Of a DNA stretch of 64,000 bases, positions 51,839 through 64,000 are shown piece after piece. The stretch's first letter is position 1; every line of letters begins with the position of its first letter. Source of the DNA: Callipepla californica brunnescens (Eukaryota; Chordata; Aves; Galliformes; Odontophoridae); NCBI GenBank assembly GCA_023055505.1, contig JALIRH010000026.1:9749591-9813590 (forward strand), in the 5' to 3' direction. The translations under genes were made by a program, and so were the position numbers. Below the pieces are notes generated by a model. It was not told where the DNA came from. It saw nothing but the letters and a program-made list of their open reading frames with translations, and made no database searches.

Positions 51839-52712
51839 ATGACATCATAGCTACTGTTACAGATCATTTCCTTCAAATTATTTTATAAATAATCATCATT
51901 TTTATTCCAGTTATTTCATGCCTTTTTAGTACTACTGGACTCTTTTCTAACTGCTGTGTCATATCCAGATTGTCAGTCCATTAGTCATAAGAAGCTGTTT
52001 CTAGTTTGTTGTACCACTTTAGCATATTGAGGAAAATCATTTTTTATGAGGAAAAGTGCGTACATCAGTAAAGAAAATGTCAAATGTTATGACATCTTGT
52101 TAAAGAAATGCTTTTCCTCAACATTATTATTCTTTTTATTTTGTTATTCTTTTAACTTGCTCTTAAAAAGAGAGGCATTACCTACTTGGAAATGTTTGGT
52201 CTAGTTAGGCTAGCTTTAGATATGCACACGTATGGAAAGAGAGAGAGAAATTAAGGGTATCATATTGTATTATTTATTAATCTTTTAATAGATATTTTCA
52301 AAGGTGGCAGGCTGAGTACAAATACATAATCACATGCCAAATTGGCCAGGTTGTATCAGCAGCGTGATCTCTCTTAAACCCTGATCAATATAAACCCCAA
52401 CTTTCTGTACACGATGAAGTATTTTTCTGTGGATTACATCTACCCCTTGAAAGTTTATTTGGTAAAAAAGAAATCCTGGGACTGGTTTAAAAAGAAAGAT
52501 GTGAACGTTTGAACTAATTGCTTTTGCCAGCCATACTTTTCAAACCATGGGTGTAACAGAAGACTCAAACTTTTTAGAGGCTATTTACTTTAAGATATCA
52601 CAGTACTTTGGAGGCCGCAAGTAAGAGCTACAACAGATATTTTACTGACAGATTTTGGTGGAGCACATTATAAGCTTTTGAACATAGAATTCCATTGATA
52701 ACCTCAGGCAAA

Positions 52713-52733
52713 ATATATATATATATATATATA
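52713..52733. repeat. (AT)10 microsatellite
   Basis: Ten and a half uninterrupted AT units. Confidence 0.96.
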
Positions 52734-55700
52734 AAATAGAGTGTTCTGACTTCTCCAAAAAAAAAAAAGTCAATCATCGTGAACAACATCGGACAGCTTC
52801 TAGAACAAGATTGTTAAGAGCTGGGGAAAGAAGCAGCCCTATACCTTGCTACTCTAGATTTTGACAGAAGAGAAATCTCAGAACAGGGCTGAGGTCAAAT
52901 CCACATATTCTGGAGAAGTTACCAGAAGATATGAAAATAAAAAATAAGCTGTTATTACCTTGATTGTAGAAGGCAAGTGGCTCTTAATACTCTGCTTTGA
53001 AAAAACTGTACAAATTGGGGAAAAAAAGCATCTTATTTCATAGGATTTATTTGTTTTGCTCGTAATTTTTTTTTTCCCCGGTTCTAAACAGAAGAGTACA
53101 TTTACTCAGGGATGGGAGGATTGTAGTTAAAAATAATACAGCATCAGTTAAATGCTCCACAGATTTTGAAATTAAATGTCTGCAGAGATTATTTGCTATC
53201 ATGCTTGCTATTAAGGTATGTGGCCGTTGTGGGAGATCTTCTAATAATCAGAGATATTTCACTGCCCTCTCTTGGCGAGATTTGAAATTGGTCTCTCCGG
53301 TTTCTTAAGCCTTGACACAAGAATATAAAAAGGATTTTCCTTGATTCCACTGTTATTACTAGGAAATCATTTCAAGTGGGATGTTGTGGATTAATAGGCA
53401 TCCATAAACCTTTCATGGGTGTACTATTTACTTCAGCTTAAATCTCATCAGTCAGCTCATTGGTTTGATCTATGGTGTGTGGACAATTGTGTATAGGAAT
53501 ATCTATCCGTTAATTCATTTATGTGGTTCAATCTTATGCAAGTATAATGACAACATATCCTTTTTCATAAACGCGTAGAGGAAAAATTAAAATATCTTCA
53601 GCAATATCTCTGTGCCTCATGAACACCGAAAAAGCTAATGCCATTTCACTTACTTGCTGGAATGATGATGTTGTTACTATTTTATTGAAACCTATCAACT
53701 AGACGGCTGACTCAGGTGCATATGTTAGCCAGTCATCTCCCTCTACAATTGCTGAGGGAGGAACTGCCTGGAAAACAGTAAGACAGTTCAAAACTGTGGA
53801 AGGGATCTGGAGATATTAGCCAGCTAAATTCGCAGTTCATTTCCAAAATCTATCAATAGTTTTCCTCCTCCAGATATTTGAAAAGTTCAAATTCTTCGAG
53901 TTCCCTGAGTTACCACCGAAACATTGCTTCTGCGTGATATTTGAGAGCACTGAGAAATCATGTATGGAGCCTTAATCCATGACTGATTTCCTAACCTCCT
54001 CTGCTACGAAAGGTGCTGTGGAGCACATCACAAAAACATGAGCAATGATTACATTTGATTAGATTACGTGAAGGATTGTAATTGAACTTGAGTCAATTCT
54101 GTGCTTTGCTTCAAAGTAATCACGCAAATTTTTAGTGATAGCGTTATTGGTTAAAGGAGGATATGTGCTTACGGCAGGAGGGACAACAAACCAGAAATAC
54201 TGTGGGTTTTGTTTGCGTGGCTTGCAACTCCTGGAAAAATCCTTTTTGACTAAAGCTAAGTTCTACTGTCTATTTCAGGATGTCTACGGTATGGCATTGT
54301 TTATGAGGGGATGAGTGGATTAAAATAAGCCTACTCAAGTATTTTCTTTGCTGAGGTTTTTTTTCAAGCCAAAGAAGTAAAAGAAAGCAAAAATTTACCT
54401 TATGTCCAGGGCCACTTATGTGGTTTGGAGTGCAACGCTTTCATTTGTGCCGAGAGAAATTAAAACCCAATTTACCTGTGTTGGTAGCAGCATAGCAAAA
54501 TAATTTGTCTGTGTAAGATGTTTTTATTCCTATCGGTGACTTTTGTTGTGTGGAAGCTCACGTTTGGTATTTTACCATCACGAGCTGCTTGATTTGAGAG
54601 GATAGAGTAGATATGTCGGCATTAGAAAGTTTGAACTAAGCCAAGAAAGCAGCAGCTTCCAATGGAAGGGCTGAATGGGAGATGAAACGTGATAGAAAGG
54701 CAAGGAGAGGGGGAAAGGATTTGCATGTTTACTGTTTAAAGTCACTACTGCCCTCTAAGCAGCTCTGTTACCGAGCAGGATGTGTTCAAGAAAAGTTTTC
54801 TCCTATCCTGTCTTGCACCGTGGCCTGACTTTTCACCAGAGGGTTGTTAGGAACTAAGCAGATCGTAAAGCTCATTGTTTGCTCTGCACCCAGCAGTGCC
54901 TCTCATTGAGCACCTGGGGGGGGAGCAGGTGGGCTTTTCTGGCACGTGGCAGTATCAGCAGGTCTGACTTGTAATGAATGAAGGTCGTTCTTTATAAGAA
55001 TTCTCTCGGCTCCCCAGCAGTTGAGCCAATCAATCTGTAAGGAGCTTCTGCAAATGTCACCTTGCAAACTGACTACATGCTTTGGCAGGAAATTAGAAGC
55101 AGCAAAAACAATTCAAGAACCAGGTTGAGAAATGGTTATTAATTTTTTCTTCTTTCTTAGCTGAAAGGGGAAACAATCATATCTCTTTCAGCACAGCAGA
55201 ATAAGAGGAATCATGACACGTTTTAAAAATGTAATATATTTGATGCAGCAATCTTGGTACATGGTGTTGTGAAATGCCTCAGGGCTGCCACGCAGTTTTC
55301 CCTGACTGCTTTCTTTTGTAGCTGTTATTTCAAGTCAGCCTTGCGGGATATCTCCCATCCCCTAATGCATTTTTGAAGGAGACATATTCATGACTGGCTG
55401 GTGTTCTCTACTGACAATTTCTTGAGTAGTAGAAAGGCCAGCGTTTAAACTTGGAAATACAAACTTGGCTGGCTGGTGCATTTCTCCGCCTTACCTGTGT
55501 CAGGGATTTGACTTGTCTGGACACGCGCCAACTGGAGGTGAGTTTTATACTCAACTGGTTTGCGTCGGAGACTTGAGGATGGGGCAAACATGCAGGATGT
55601 TAAGGAGGGTGGTAGGGTGATGTTTTTCAATCACATCGTGTCTCCTCTGTTCCTCTCCGGTTTTAATTTCTGATATCACGAGATGATGCCACAGGAAGGA

Positions 55701-56068
55701 TGTTTTTTTGGGTTTTTTTTTTTTTCCGAGTGAAGGAAGAGAAGAGTTTGGAGGACGAAAAGCTGTCTGGGTAGAAGTGAGGGAAGAGAGAGAATATGAC
55801 TGCTTCCTGCGCCAGGTTCCTGTGTTTTACTTGTTTTGTCTTTGCCATCCAAGAGGGTTCCAAGTACACCTAGTCAGTGTGAAATGCCGTTAGCAGGACA
55901 CGGTTAACTGCTCAGCTCCCTGTTCCATCTGCACATGGGTATAAGATCACCACCTAGCTTTTAGTACTGAGTTTCTAATGCTCTGAGCAACTAATCTGAA
56001 AGAAATGTAGTTTTGTATTGCCGCTTCCCTTGAACTTCTGTTTACAATTCCTGCTTGTAAATTAGATT

Positions 56069-56086
56069 GTGTGTGTGTGTGTGTGT
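56069..56086. repeat. (GT)9 microsatellite
   Basis: Nine uninterrupted GT units, the only clean GT array in the window. Confidence 0.96.
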
Positions 56087-56764
56087 CTTATTTACGTATG
56101 AACAGCTACAATGCCATTAAACTGCACCTCTTTTCAAGTGCAGAGCACTCGGAGGACCTGAGAAACATGAGATTTTTGTCAGAACACTGGTTCATTTTAA
56201 GCTCATATAGATGCTACTCACAGTGTATGCATGCACATATGTGTATGGATGTGTGCACACAGACGGGTAGCCTACAGTTTCCCTCTACAGCCAAGGGCTG
56301 TAGAGCTGTCCGTGCAAAAACAGGTTGTGCAGCCTCAAATACAGGATGTGCAGAAATCCTGAATAGCTCAAAGGTGGTGTGGAAATTTTACTCCAGGTCA
56401 TTCTAAAAATGAGGCCTTTCTCTCCAGGAGATAATGTATCTTCTGGAAATCTGTAATTTACGTGGTGCCTAAGTTGCTAGGAGGGATTGCTTGCAGCAGC
56501 TCTGCACAGTTTTTTTGTAGCGTCGGTCTCTTATTATAATGTTTTATTTATATTCTTTGTGTTGGCCAATCTTTGAGTGGAAAGTCACCCCATCTCTTCC
56601 CAAGTACTGTTGTAATATTGGAGGACTAGGTGTTCACAGCTTTGCAGCCACCGTATCCTTTATAGTAACGATGGTCAGATTATGCCTGAGATGGTCATAG
56701 GACATTGTGCCTGGGGTTTAACTTCTGTGATTAATAACTTTACAGGGAGCCATTTTACTTCTCC

Positions 56765-56790
56765 TTTTTTTTTTTTTTTTTTTTTTTTTT
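56765..56790. repeat. Poly-T run, 26 nt
   Basis: Uninterrupted T run; a second, interrupted T-rich tract follows at about 56846-56872. Confidence 0.95.
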
Positions 56791-57438
56791 CACTTGCTGG
56801 CACTTTTGTCCTTACCTTCTTGACTTAATTCTTCTGTGTCATCATTTTTTCCCCCTTTTTTTTTTGTTTTTTGTCCCTCTAACTTGTTCATAGATAGACA
56901 CAAGGAAGCTATCAAATTATAATTTTTTCTTCTTCGCAAGGAGTCACTTACCTGACCTTTATCACTGTAATGTTAAGTGTGTTATGAGCCAAGTGACTCG
57001 GATGGGTTATTAGAAGAGGGTCACTTACCATTTATTTTTTGTTTTAGGCTTAAATGGAGCACTTCATAAGTGCTAACAGGAGTCCTGATGACAGATTTAT
57101 GAGAAAGAGATTGCTTTATCTTATGTTCTTATCTTATATTACGCTGTATCCTCTGGTCACAATTGGATATCACTTAGTATAGGCATTTCTTTTATTTTTT
57201 GGATTCATTTTCCCAGCCACATGGTATTTGTCAGTGTTTACTCCTCAAATTCTGTCCCTGATGTTTGAGCATTAGTAGATTTGTTAGACTTGAGTGCACA
57301 ATATCTGTGGAATATTGGATTGTTTTTTTCTATTGGCTTGAGTTATTCTATTTGATAGATCCTCCTAGCTGTAAGCTGTTTTTATCTCCCTTTAGACTAG
57401 ATAGATTTCTTCTTCACATACAAATACATACACAGTTT

Positions 57439-57456
57439 TTGTTGTTGTTGTTGTTG
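57439..57456. repeat. (TTG)6 microsatellite
   Basis: Six uninterrupted TTG units. Confidence 0.95.
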
Positions 57457-57599
57457 GAACGCTTCGTTTCATTTTCTTTCTTCCACAAGACTATATTAGC
57501 TGCAGAAAATTCACCAAAGCGTCTGGAAAACCCTGAGATATGTTAAGCTTCCTTTAAGTTTAAATTTTCCTATGTGACCTTTAAGGCTGCATTAGAGAT

Positions 57600-57620
57600 A
57601 GCGTGGCAAAACACCACGCT
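57600..57620. repeat. Perfect 7-bp inverted repeat (hairpin)
   Basis: AGCGTGG at 57600-57606 and its exact reverse complement CCACGCT at 57614-57620 enclose a 7-base loop. It is GC-richer than its surroundings. No T-run directly follows, so it is not a terminator-like structure. Confidence 0.6.
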
Positions 57621-58203
57621 AAATTAAAAAAAGACCACGTAGCTGAAGTTCCCTTTTTTTTTTTTTTGAGCTTGGATATTTATTTAATTTACAAATCAGA
57701 AATTAAACCAAGATGTTCAAGGTTTTGGAATTAAACAATCATAGTCTTAGTTAAAATGATTTCAGCTTTGTTTTAAGTGTGGCTATTGTAAGTAATATTA
57801 AACATATATTTAATTATATACATAATTGTTACTCAGAGAGAGAAATTTATCCAAACTGTGAGTATTCTTGGTGAAAAGAACAGAAACGTAGAGGGAGCCT
57901 TTTTTTCCACAGCATGGGTTAGAAATCTAAATTTACAGAGTTAATTGGAGCTAAAATTCTTAAGCGTCTTGGAAGATGAAAATAGCGTGGCCAAATAGAG
58001 ATTTAAGCTCCAACATTTAGGTGCCGAATGAGTAACATCTAGGGCATTTTACAACATTGTAATCCATTTTACAAAAGATTCAGAACATTGTGGCCAGTGA
58101 AGTTCCTATGATGATGTATCCATGTGAATTTTAGACATTACGTATTAATCTGTATTTTTTTCATTAGTCTTCTGTGTATTTTTCAACATAGAAATACATG
58201 CTT

Positions 58204-58241
58204 AAAAAGAAAAAATAAATAAATAAAAGAAAAGAAAAAAA
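58204..58241. repeat. A-rich tract with AAAT units
   Basis: Purine-rich tract of AAAT and AAAAG units. Confidence 0.88.
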
Positions 58242-58987
58242 GTTGGAAAGCTGTTTTCTGTATCTATCTCACCATCACTGAATATCTTCAACTGCAGACG
58301 CAGGCTGCCGTGACAGAAATACAAAAAGGAAGCTGCAGGTCCTAGCTTTGAAAGATGCATGAATGAGTTTTCCTCTTTGGCTAATAGATGTCTTTGCTCT
58401 GCAAATGCATATTTTCCCCTGAAGATGCATGATATACAGAAGTCATGCACGGTGCAGTTCTGGAAAGCTTTCGTCTCCTTCGGATATTATGCCTCTCTTC
58501 CTTTGGCTTTTCGTTACTTAAGAGGCAGGTCATTAGCTGTTCATTTGAACCACTCACGTTGAAGGTGTCTAAAAGTGATCTCATAGGTAGTCCTCCTGAC
58601 TTTTGTCCCCGTGAGACGCATTCAAGGTGGGTGACAAAAGGGTAGGGTCAGCCAGCTGTCATGACTCTCTCTTGCAAAGGTTGATGAAAGTTCTCTCATC
58701 TCCTTATGCATTTGGTCTTCAGGAGCAGAACTTGATGCCAACCGTTGCCCATACATAATTAGCCGCATTTAAGATGCCAGTAAAATCTTTTTAAAGTCAA
58801 TGTTCTGAGGCAGAAATGTGGTTATTAGTGAAGCAGTGTGTGGTTTTTTTTTTCCCTTCAATTTCAATTTCTGCAAGTTCAATTGCATTAAGTTTACAGA
58901 GATCAGAGGACAGAGGAAATTAGTTCAACTTGTTTTTAAAATCTACATTTAACTCGAGGCCTTGAATTAATGTGGACTGTAACTATA

Positions 58988-59551
58988 AGGGGTGCTCCAG
59001 AAGTAATTCCTCCTACGTTATTATGCTGGTCCTTGGCATCAGAGGTGGAAGTCGGCAGTATGGCAGTAGAGATTGGACCTTACCTCCAATATCCCGTTAC
59101 ATTTTGTTGCTATGTGACAAATGGCAGCAAAGAGACCATCTGACAAAATGGTGTCTGATGCGGAAATGTGAGTGAAGCAAAGGTGTGTCATTAAATTACT
59201 CCACGTGGAAAAAAATGCACGCACTGATATTCATCGATGCTCGCTGAAAGTCGATGGAGACAAAAGAGTGGTTGTGAGCACAGCGAGGCGGTGGGCAGTG
59301 CACTATAGCAGAAATGAGTGACAGCAATGTGGAAGACAAGCCACGTTCCAGATAGCCGTGCAGATTTTTATGAGCGCTGCATACAGGCTCTTGTTCATCA
59401 GTGATGAAAACACATAGCTGGTGGTGGTGACTGCATTGAAAAACAGTGTTTTGTAGCTGAGAATTTGCTCCATCAAATGGTGCTATTGTGCTTTTTGCAT
59501 CTCTTGTGGTTTCCACGGAAACAAATAGGCAGCATTATTTTCAGAGTGACC
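58988..59551 (+). mobile_element. Galluhop-type mariner, second internally deleted copy
   Basis: The 5' end AGGGGTGCTCCAGAAGTAAT (58988-59007) and the 3' end ATTATTTTCAGAGTGACC form an imperfect terminal inverted repeat; TA dinucleotides at 58986-58987 and 59552-59553 are the expected target duplication. As in the copy at 17205, the + strand has an N-terminal transposase remnant and then the C-terminal remnant (ADFYERCIQALVH, about 59363-59401), without the catalytic core. It is similar in length (564 bp) and sequence to the first copy but the deletion junction is not the same. Nonfunctional. Confidence 0.88.
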
Positions 59552-59720
59552 TATGTCCATTTTTGAAGTTCACTGACTTTTTTCAGCAAATGAGTTTTTC
59601 CTTTTGCAAATATTCACTGCATATAAATTCTTTCTCCCCACCCCATTTTTGTTTTGAAAAGAATAGAGTTGGGAACCTATGTCGTGAAAACATTTTGTGA
59701 GAGCGTAGATTTTTTCATAG

Positions 59721-59744
59721 AAAAAAAAAAAAAAAAAAAAAAAA
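59721..59744. repeat. Poly-A run, 24 nt
   Basis: Uninterrupted A run 170 bases downstream of the second Galluhop copy; mariner elements carry no poly-A tail, so the two are unrelated. Confidence 0.95.
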
Positions 59745-60982
59745 CAACAGGTATTCTAGGCCCTGTGTTGAGAAATAAATGAGCAAATGTGGTAAAAAGG
59801 ACTTTCCACCTACTGTTTCTTAGTGTACAAAGCCTACACAGTTACTGCTGAGTATCTGAAAGTGACGTTTGGGGTATGGAAGGCATGTTTCTTCATTCTG
59901 TAGCTCCTAACTTTAAAAGCAGCTTCTGCAAGACTTCATGTTTATGTTAGTGATATAGGGAAAACTTCACAACTTCTGTTCTGACCGTACATCACCTGCA
60001 GCTTGAGAGGCTGATATTTGCTAGCAGCTTCCCACAATGGTGCTACCGTGCTCTACCGATGAGTAATCGTGCCATTACAAGGCAAAACCCGGAATATCTT
60101 CCTCAATTTCACAGTCTGTTTAGCAGAGAAAATCATTCAAACGGCCACAATTATCAAAGTCTTAACTCCTGTTGATGCTGGGAGCAGAGAACCTGCCGCA
60201 CCAGCCCTGTCGGAGCAGCAGCCTGATTGCACTTCCTTTCTCAAGGGCCATCGTTAGACTATCTATGTTGATTTGCATTAAGGATGCATTTTGCGTGCCA
60301 GAGATTTCCAGCAGGATTTGTGAACGTATCAAAGCTTCTAATCAGTCCTATTCTTGTCCTGTCTACAATTTCTGTGCATCTTAACACCTCAGTAGTCACT
60401 GTGTTTTTTCTTCCTTTCTTAATATTATAAGGAACTCTGTTGATTGCCTGCACTACCTGGAATAATAATTTGCTTTAAAGTCTGTTATGACATATAGTAA
60501 AACTTTGGACGACGGGCAAAAAAAAAATAAAAAATAGGTTAGCTATGTAATTACACCATTCACAAAATGTATAGAACTACAGCATGATGCTGGTGACAAC
60601 ACGGTGGTATCAGAGGTAAGGAGGAGTCGAATAGTGACACTGTCAGTACTGGGCTGATGCACTAATCCAGCTTGGAGTGCAGACATTATCTTTTTGCATT
60701 GTGTCTCCAAAAAATTTGCGCTTTCTGAAATGTACGGTCAAGAACTTTTGTGCACCAGAGATCTACGTAATGCCTTTTTATTTGCATCTGCAACCAGTTT
60801 CTGTGTATGTGTGAACATAGATAGGACGTAGTGAGAACTTTGCCTCTTCATGTACCTTCTTGTTTATTGTGTTTGTTCTTTATGTACCAAATGGTTACAC
60901 TTTCACGTTTGTATATTCTGAATGATGAAAAAATCAGCCAGCGTTTTAGGGTGTAATCTATCTTTCCTAAGTTCTAATACTG

Positions 60983-61460
60983 CATCTGGGCCCCTCGCTG
61001 CAAGAAGGACATCGAGGCCCTGGAGCAGAGAAGGGTGACGGAGCCAGTGAGGGGCCTGGAGCACAGGCCTTATGAGGAGCAGTTGAGGGAGATGCGACTG
61101 GTCAGTCTGGAGAAGAAGGAGGCTCAGCGGAGACCTGCCTGCTCTCTACAACTACCTGAAAAGAGGCTGTAGCGAGCTGGGGGTCAGCCTCTTCTCTTAT
61201 GTAACTAGTGACAGGAATAGAGAGAATGGCTTCAAGTTGCACCAGGGGAGACTCAGAGTGGATGTTAGGAAATACTACTTCTCTGAAAGAGTGGTCAGGT
61301 GCTGGAACGGGCTGCCCAGGGAGACGGTCGAGGTGTTCAAGGAACGTTTAGACATTGTGTTGAGGGACGTGGTTTAGAGAAAGCTATTGGTGGTAGGTGG
61401 ACAGTAGGACTGGACGACCCTTGAGATCTTTTCCAGCCTTGATGATTCTATCATTCTACG
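60983..61460 (+). mobile_element. CR1 LINE, 3' fragment of about 480 bp
   Basis: The start, GGGCCCCTCGCTGCAAGAAGG, and the following GAGGCCCTGGAGCAG correspond to the last part of CR1 ORF2. The 3' untranslated region follows (GTGCTGGAACGGGCTGCCCA, then GAGATCTTTTCCAGCCTTGA) and ends with GATGATTCTATCATTCTACG. The coding part is frameshifted. It differs from the copy at 40320 in the untranslated region, so it belongs to another CR1 subfamily. Sense orientation. Confidence 0.92.
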
Positions 61461-64000
61461 ATCTGTCCTCTTTGCATTTTTTCTGTCCTTTATTTCTTTC
61501 TCTGACTGACATAAAAAGCAGAAGGGATAAGTGCTTTTAAGTACAACAGTGTTGTACTCTGCATATTTCCACGGAGGCTTCGGCTTTTAATTAGAGAAAC
61601 CCTAGGAAATGAGTTCCCAATGGGTTGAACCCTGGGAGGAGCTTGAACTGGAGAATGGCATAGATCATTCCTCGTGAGGTTTCAAGTTTCTACTGACAGG
61701 AGAAACTGTCAAGAGCCTTTAGTTTCTGACCGTATCGAAGTATAGCTGTTAGAATAAATTTAAGGTGCTTTTCTGACTTTCCCCTTACTGAAATGTTACC
61801 TCCTCTGCCTCCAAACTTCGTCAGTCATATATTTGTTGAATTAGTATAACCTCCAATGTGAAAATTGCAAAAATGATCTTAAATGACACATTCTGCCAAT
61901 TTTACCTGCAGAACAAGCGTTATAAGACATTTTCAATTTCATTTTCGACATGCACACCACTTAGATATTTTCCTAGACTAAAATTTAAAGCTGTTGCCTG
62001 CAAATTTACTGCCTTGGACGTGTGCCTTAAAAGACAGGCAGCCGTACTACAGAAATGACAATGCAGATGTAATGTTTTTCAAGCACTGTAGAATGTGGTT
62101 CTGATTTTGGGTGTGCAAGTTTCAGTTATCCTTTGAAAGAGAAGGCAAATGATATGAATCTGCGAGGTTTTGTTAGATTCCAGTTTTACTGTAATTACCT
62201 TGTTTGTACTAACATAATAGCTTGGCATTCTTTTTTCAATTCAAAACACTAGTAAGTTTCCTTTTTACTGTTTGTGATGGAAAACGCATTTGATTTTACC
62301 AGTACACTTTCTCTGCAGTCTTACAGACAGGTACGTCGTCGTTCTAAATTCAGAAATATCAATGTACTCCACTAATACAGTCAAACCCAATCTAAATCAA
62401 CCCGATTCTGAGTAAAAGTCCTGCTAAAGGCCTAATGCAGGCAAAAAAATGTATTTCAGAGCATGAGCTAAGCAGCTGCCTTACGTCATCCATTGTAAAT
62501 GTGGATCAGGTTGGTTCTTTACATATTTAGAGAACTGCCAAAAGCAAATAAAAACACCGAAAATGAAAAGCTTGGTATTCCCACGTGATGACACTTAATA
62601 CAAAATGAAATGTATATATAAATATAGATATATATAATGTCCTGTAATTTTATTGGGTATAATACACCCGATGAAAATGCTCAAGTGGGTTTGTAGCGGA
62701 GGAAGATAACTGAAGATCTTCTTTAGAAAATTTGTCTAGAGAATAATGCTAAGCTTACGTCACGCAAGTAAACCGTGAATATAAATTTAATATGCTTACT
62801 TATATAATTTGGTTTTCGGTTCAGTCGTACAATAGGCTGGAGCTCACAGCTTAGTTGGGAGTTTCATTATCTTTCTATTCATGTTTGTGTTGCTGAGTGA
62901 AATTTAAAAGATGAGGGCCAAAAAGACACAAATGTTTCTGATTGTAAAGCAAATCTGTTCAATTTCATTTGTTTTACTTCATTCTACATATCTAATGGAA
63001 TTTTTTTAGTTGGTTGTTTTTTTTTCCTCAGTTAGAGGTTTTTATTTATTAAGCCAACTTTTGTGCGTGGTATTTTTTCCTTCAAACTGCAGAAATAAAT
63101 AAAAGTGTAAAAATTTTAGTGAAATTCTTAACTACCTGTTTCAGTTCAGTAGTGAAACTGTGCTAACATCTAAGACAGCAGCAGAAGCTCCTCAGAACGT
63201 TGTTTTCCCAGATCCTATTTCTTTCAAAACTAGACATTTGTTTTATTTTATTTTTTTCTCCATAGCTAGAACTTGACAATCCAGTAGAACTAAATCTGTC
63301 TATAAAAAATGTAGTTATTGCGTAAAATTTCTGTATGGATACACAGGAGGTGGAGAAGAGGGGGGAGGGCTACAGACAAAGGGGTAGAGTTGCATTAACT
63401 GGTGAAATTAGAGTTCGTGTGTTTGAACACAGTTTCAGTGTTGTGTTACATAATGTCATAACAAAAACATAGCGGTAGTATTTAACCGTGAGTTTTACCC
63501 GAACCATTTGTTTTAATCGTGTGCAAATTTATCATACAACAGATACCAGGATACCTGTAATATCCATCTGCTGTGACGCTTCCTTTTTTTCATTTCTGTC
63601 CAGTGAGATTACACATCTCGGAAAGGCCCTTCCCTTAAATGGTGTCACATCTTTTGTCCTTTGTGCCGTTAGTGTACAAGAGGTGTGTTGTTTCCCCCGT
63701 GATTCATTATTTAGCAGTGCTACTGCTAATTCAGTTTAGCTCCTCCCATCTCGTGGATGTTTCTATCAGTGAGCCGTGCACATTTTTTCTCATCCATGTC
63801 TTGAAAGGAAATTAAAAAAAAAAAACTTAACTGTAATTTTTGAGCTCTGGAGTCTCTCCCAGAGCTGAAGTTGTCATTTCGGTCACAGAGTTTTCGTTAT
63901 GCTGCTGAGATTGCTACCGAATTGCAATTTTTCTTTTCAAAAATATAAAAGCTTTCCTAGAATGTGAATTTTGTCTGCCTGCTTATAGCACTTTCTACAC

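Larger units (their letters stand above)
38793..64000 (+). other. GRID2: 5' part of a GRID2 intron of at least 25 kb
   Basis: Begins with the donor GTGAGG. No further GRID2 exon (linker or ligand-binding domain) was recognised up to the end of the window. It contains a 1.3 kb CR1 copy (40320-41616), a Galluhop-type mariner (58988-59551), a CR1 3' fragment (60983-61460), numerous homopolymer and dinucleotide runs, and an unexplained ORF cluster at 45521-46017. The rest is AT-rich intronic DNA; 46100-58900 in particular shows no recognisable transposon. Confidence 0.85.

Noticed and set aside
38793..64000. The next GRID2 exon (linker and start of the ligand-binding domain)
   Set aside because: I looked for a segment resembling LGCWNP and later motifs such as VLEEPFVMV behind an acceptor and did not find it; the only similar base string is GTGCTGGAACGGGCTG in a CR1 element.

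Overview
This is a vertebrate, almost certainly avian, nuclear window. The repeats point to a galliform such as chicken: CR1 LINE copies ending in octamers of the ATTCTGTG/ATTCTATG type, and two mariner-like elements of the Galluhop type. The DNA is AT-rich, rich in homopolymers and microsatellites, and full of stops in every frame. There are no bacterial-style operons, no CRISPR array and no RNA gene that I can support.

The only protein-coding gene I can identify is on the + strand. Four internal exons (18848-18901, 26527-26700, 31426-31587, 38673-38792) encode a continuous 170-residue stretch of GRID2, the delta-2 ionotropic glutamate receptor. All four lie between AG acceptors and GT donors, all junctions are phase 0, and together they encode the second half of the extracellular amino-terminal domain. 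The 5' exons (signal peptide and first part of this domain) and the 3' exons (ligand-binding domain, channel, cytoplasmic tail) are outside the window.

Layout: 1-18847 is the 3' part of a large intron, with a CR1 fragment at 7200-7622 and an internally deleted Galluhop at 17205-17742. 18902-26526, 26701-31425 and 31588-38672 are complete introns of about 7.6, 4.7 and 7.1 kb. 38793-64000 is the 5' part of an intron of at least 25 kb, with a 1.3 kb CR1 at 40320-41616, a second deleted Galluhop at 58988-59551 and another CR1 at 60983-61460. Every recognisable transposable element lies in the same orientation as the gene.

I found no previously undescribed system. The items most worth a second look are two coding-like but interrupted stretches that no known repeat explains (16028-16800 and 45521-46017), the two Galluhop copies with different internal deletions, the one-sided orientation of the transposable elements, and a perfect palindromic CRE in the intron before the third exon. 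Homology calls rest on recognition of the encoded peptides and repeat motifs; no alignment was run.
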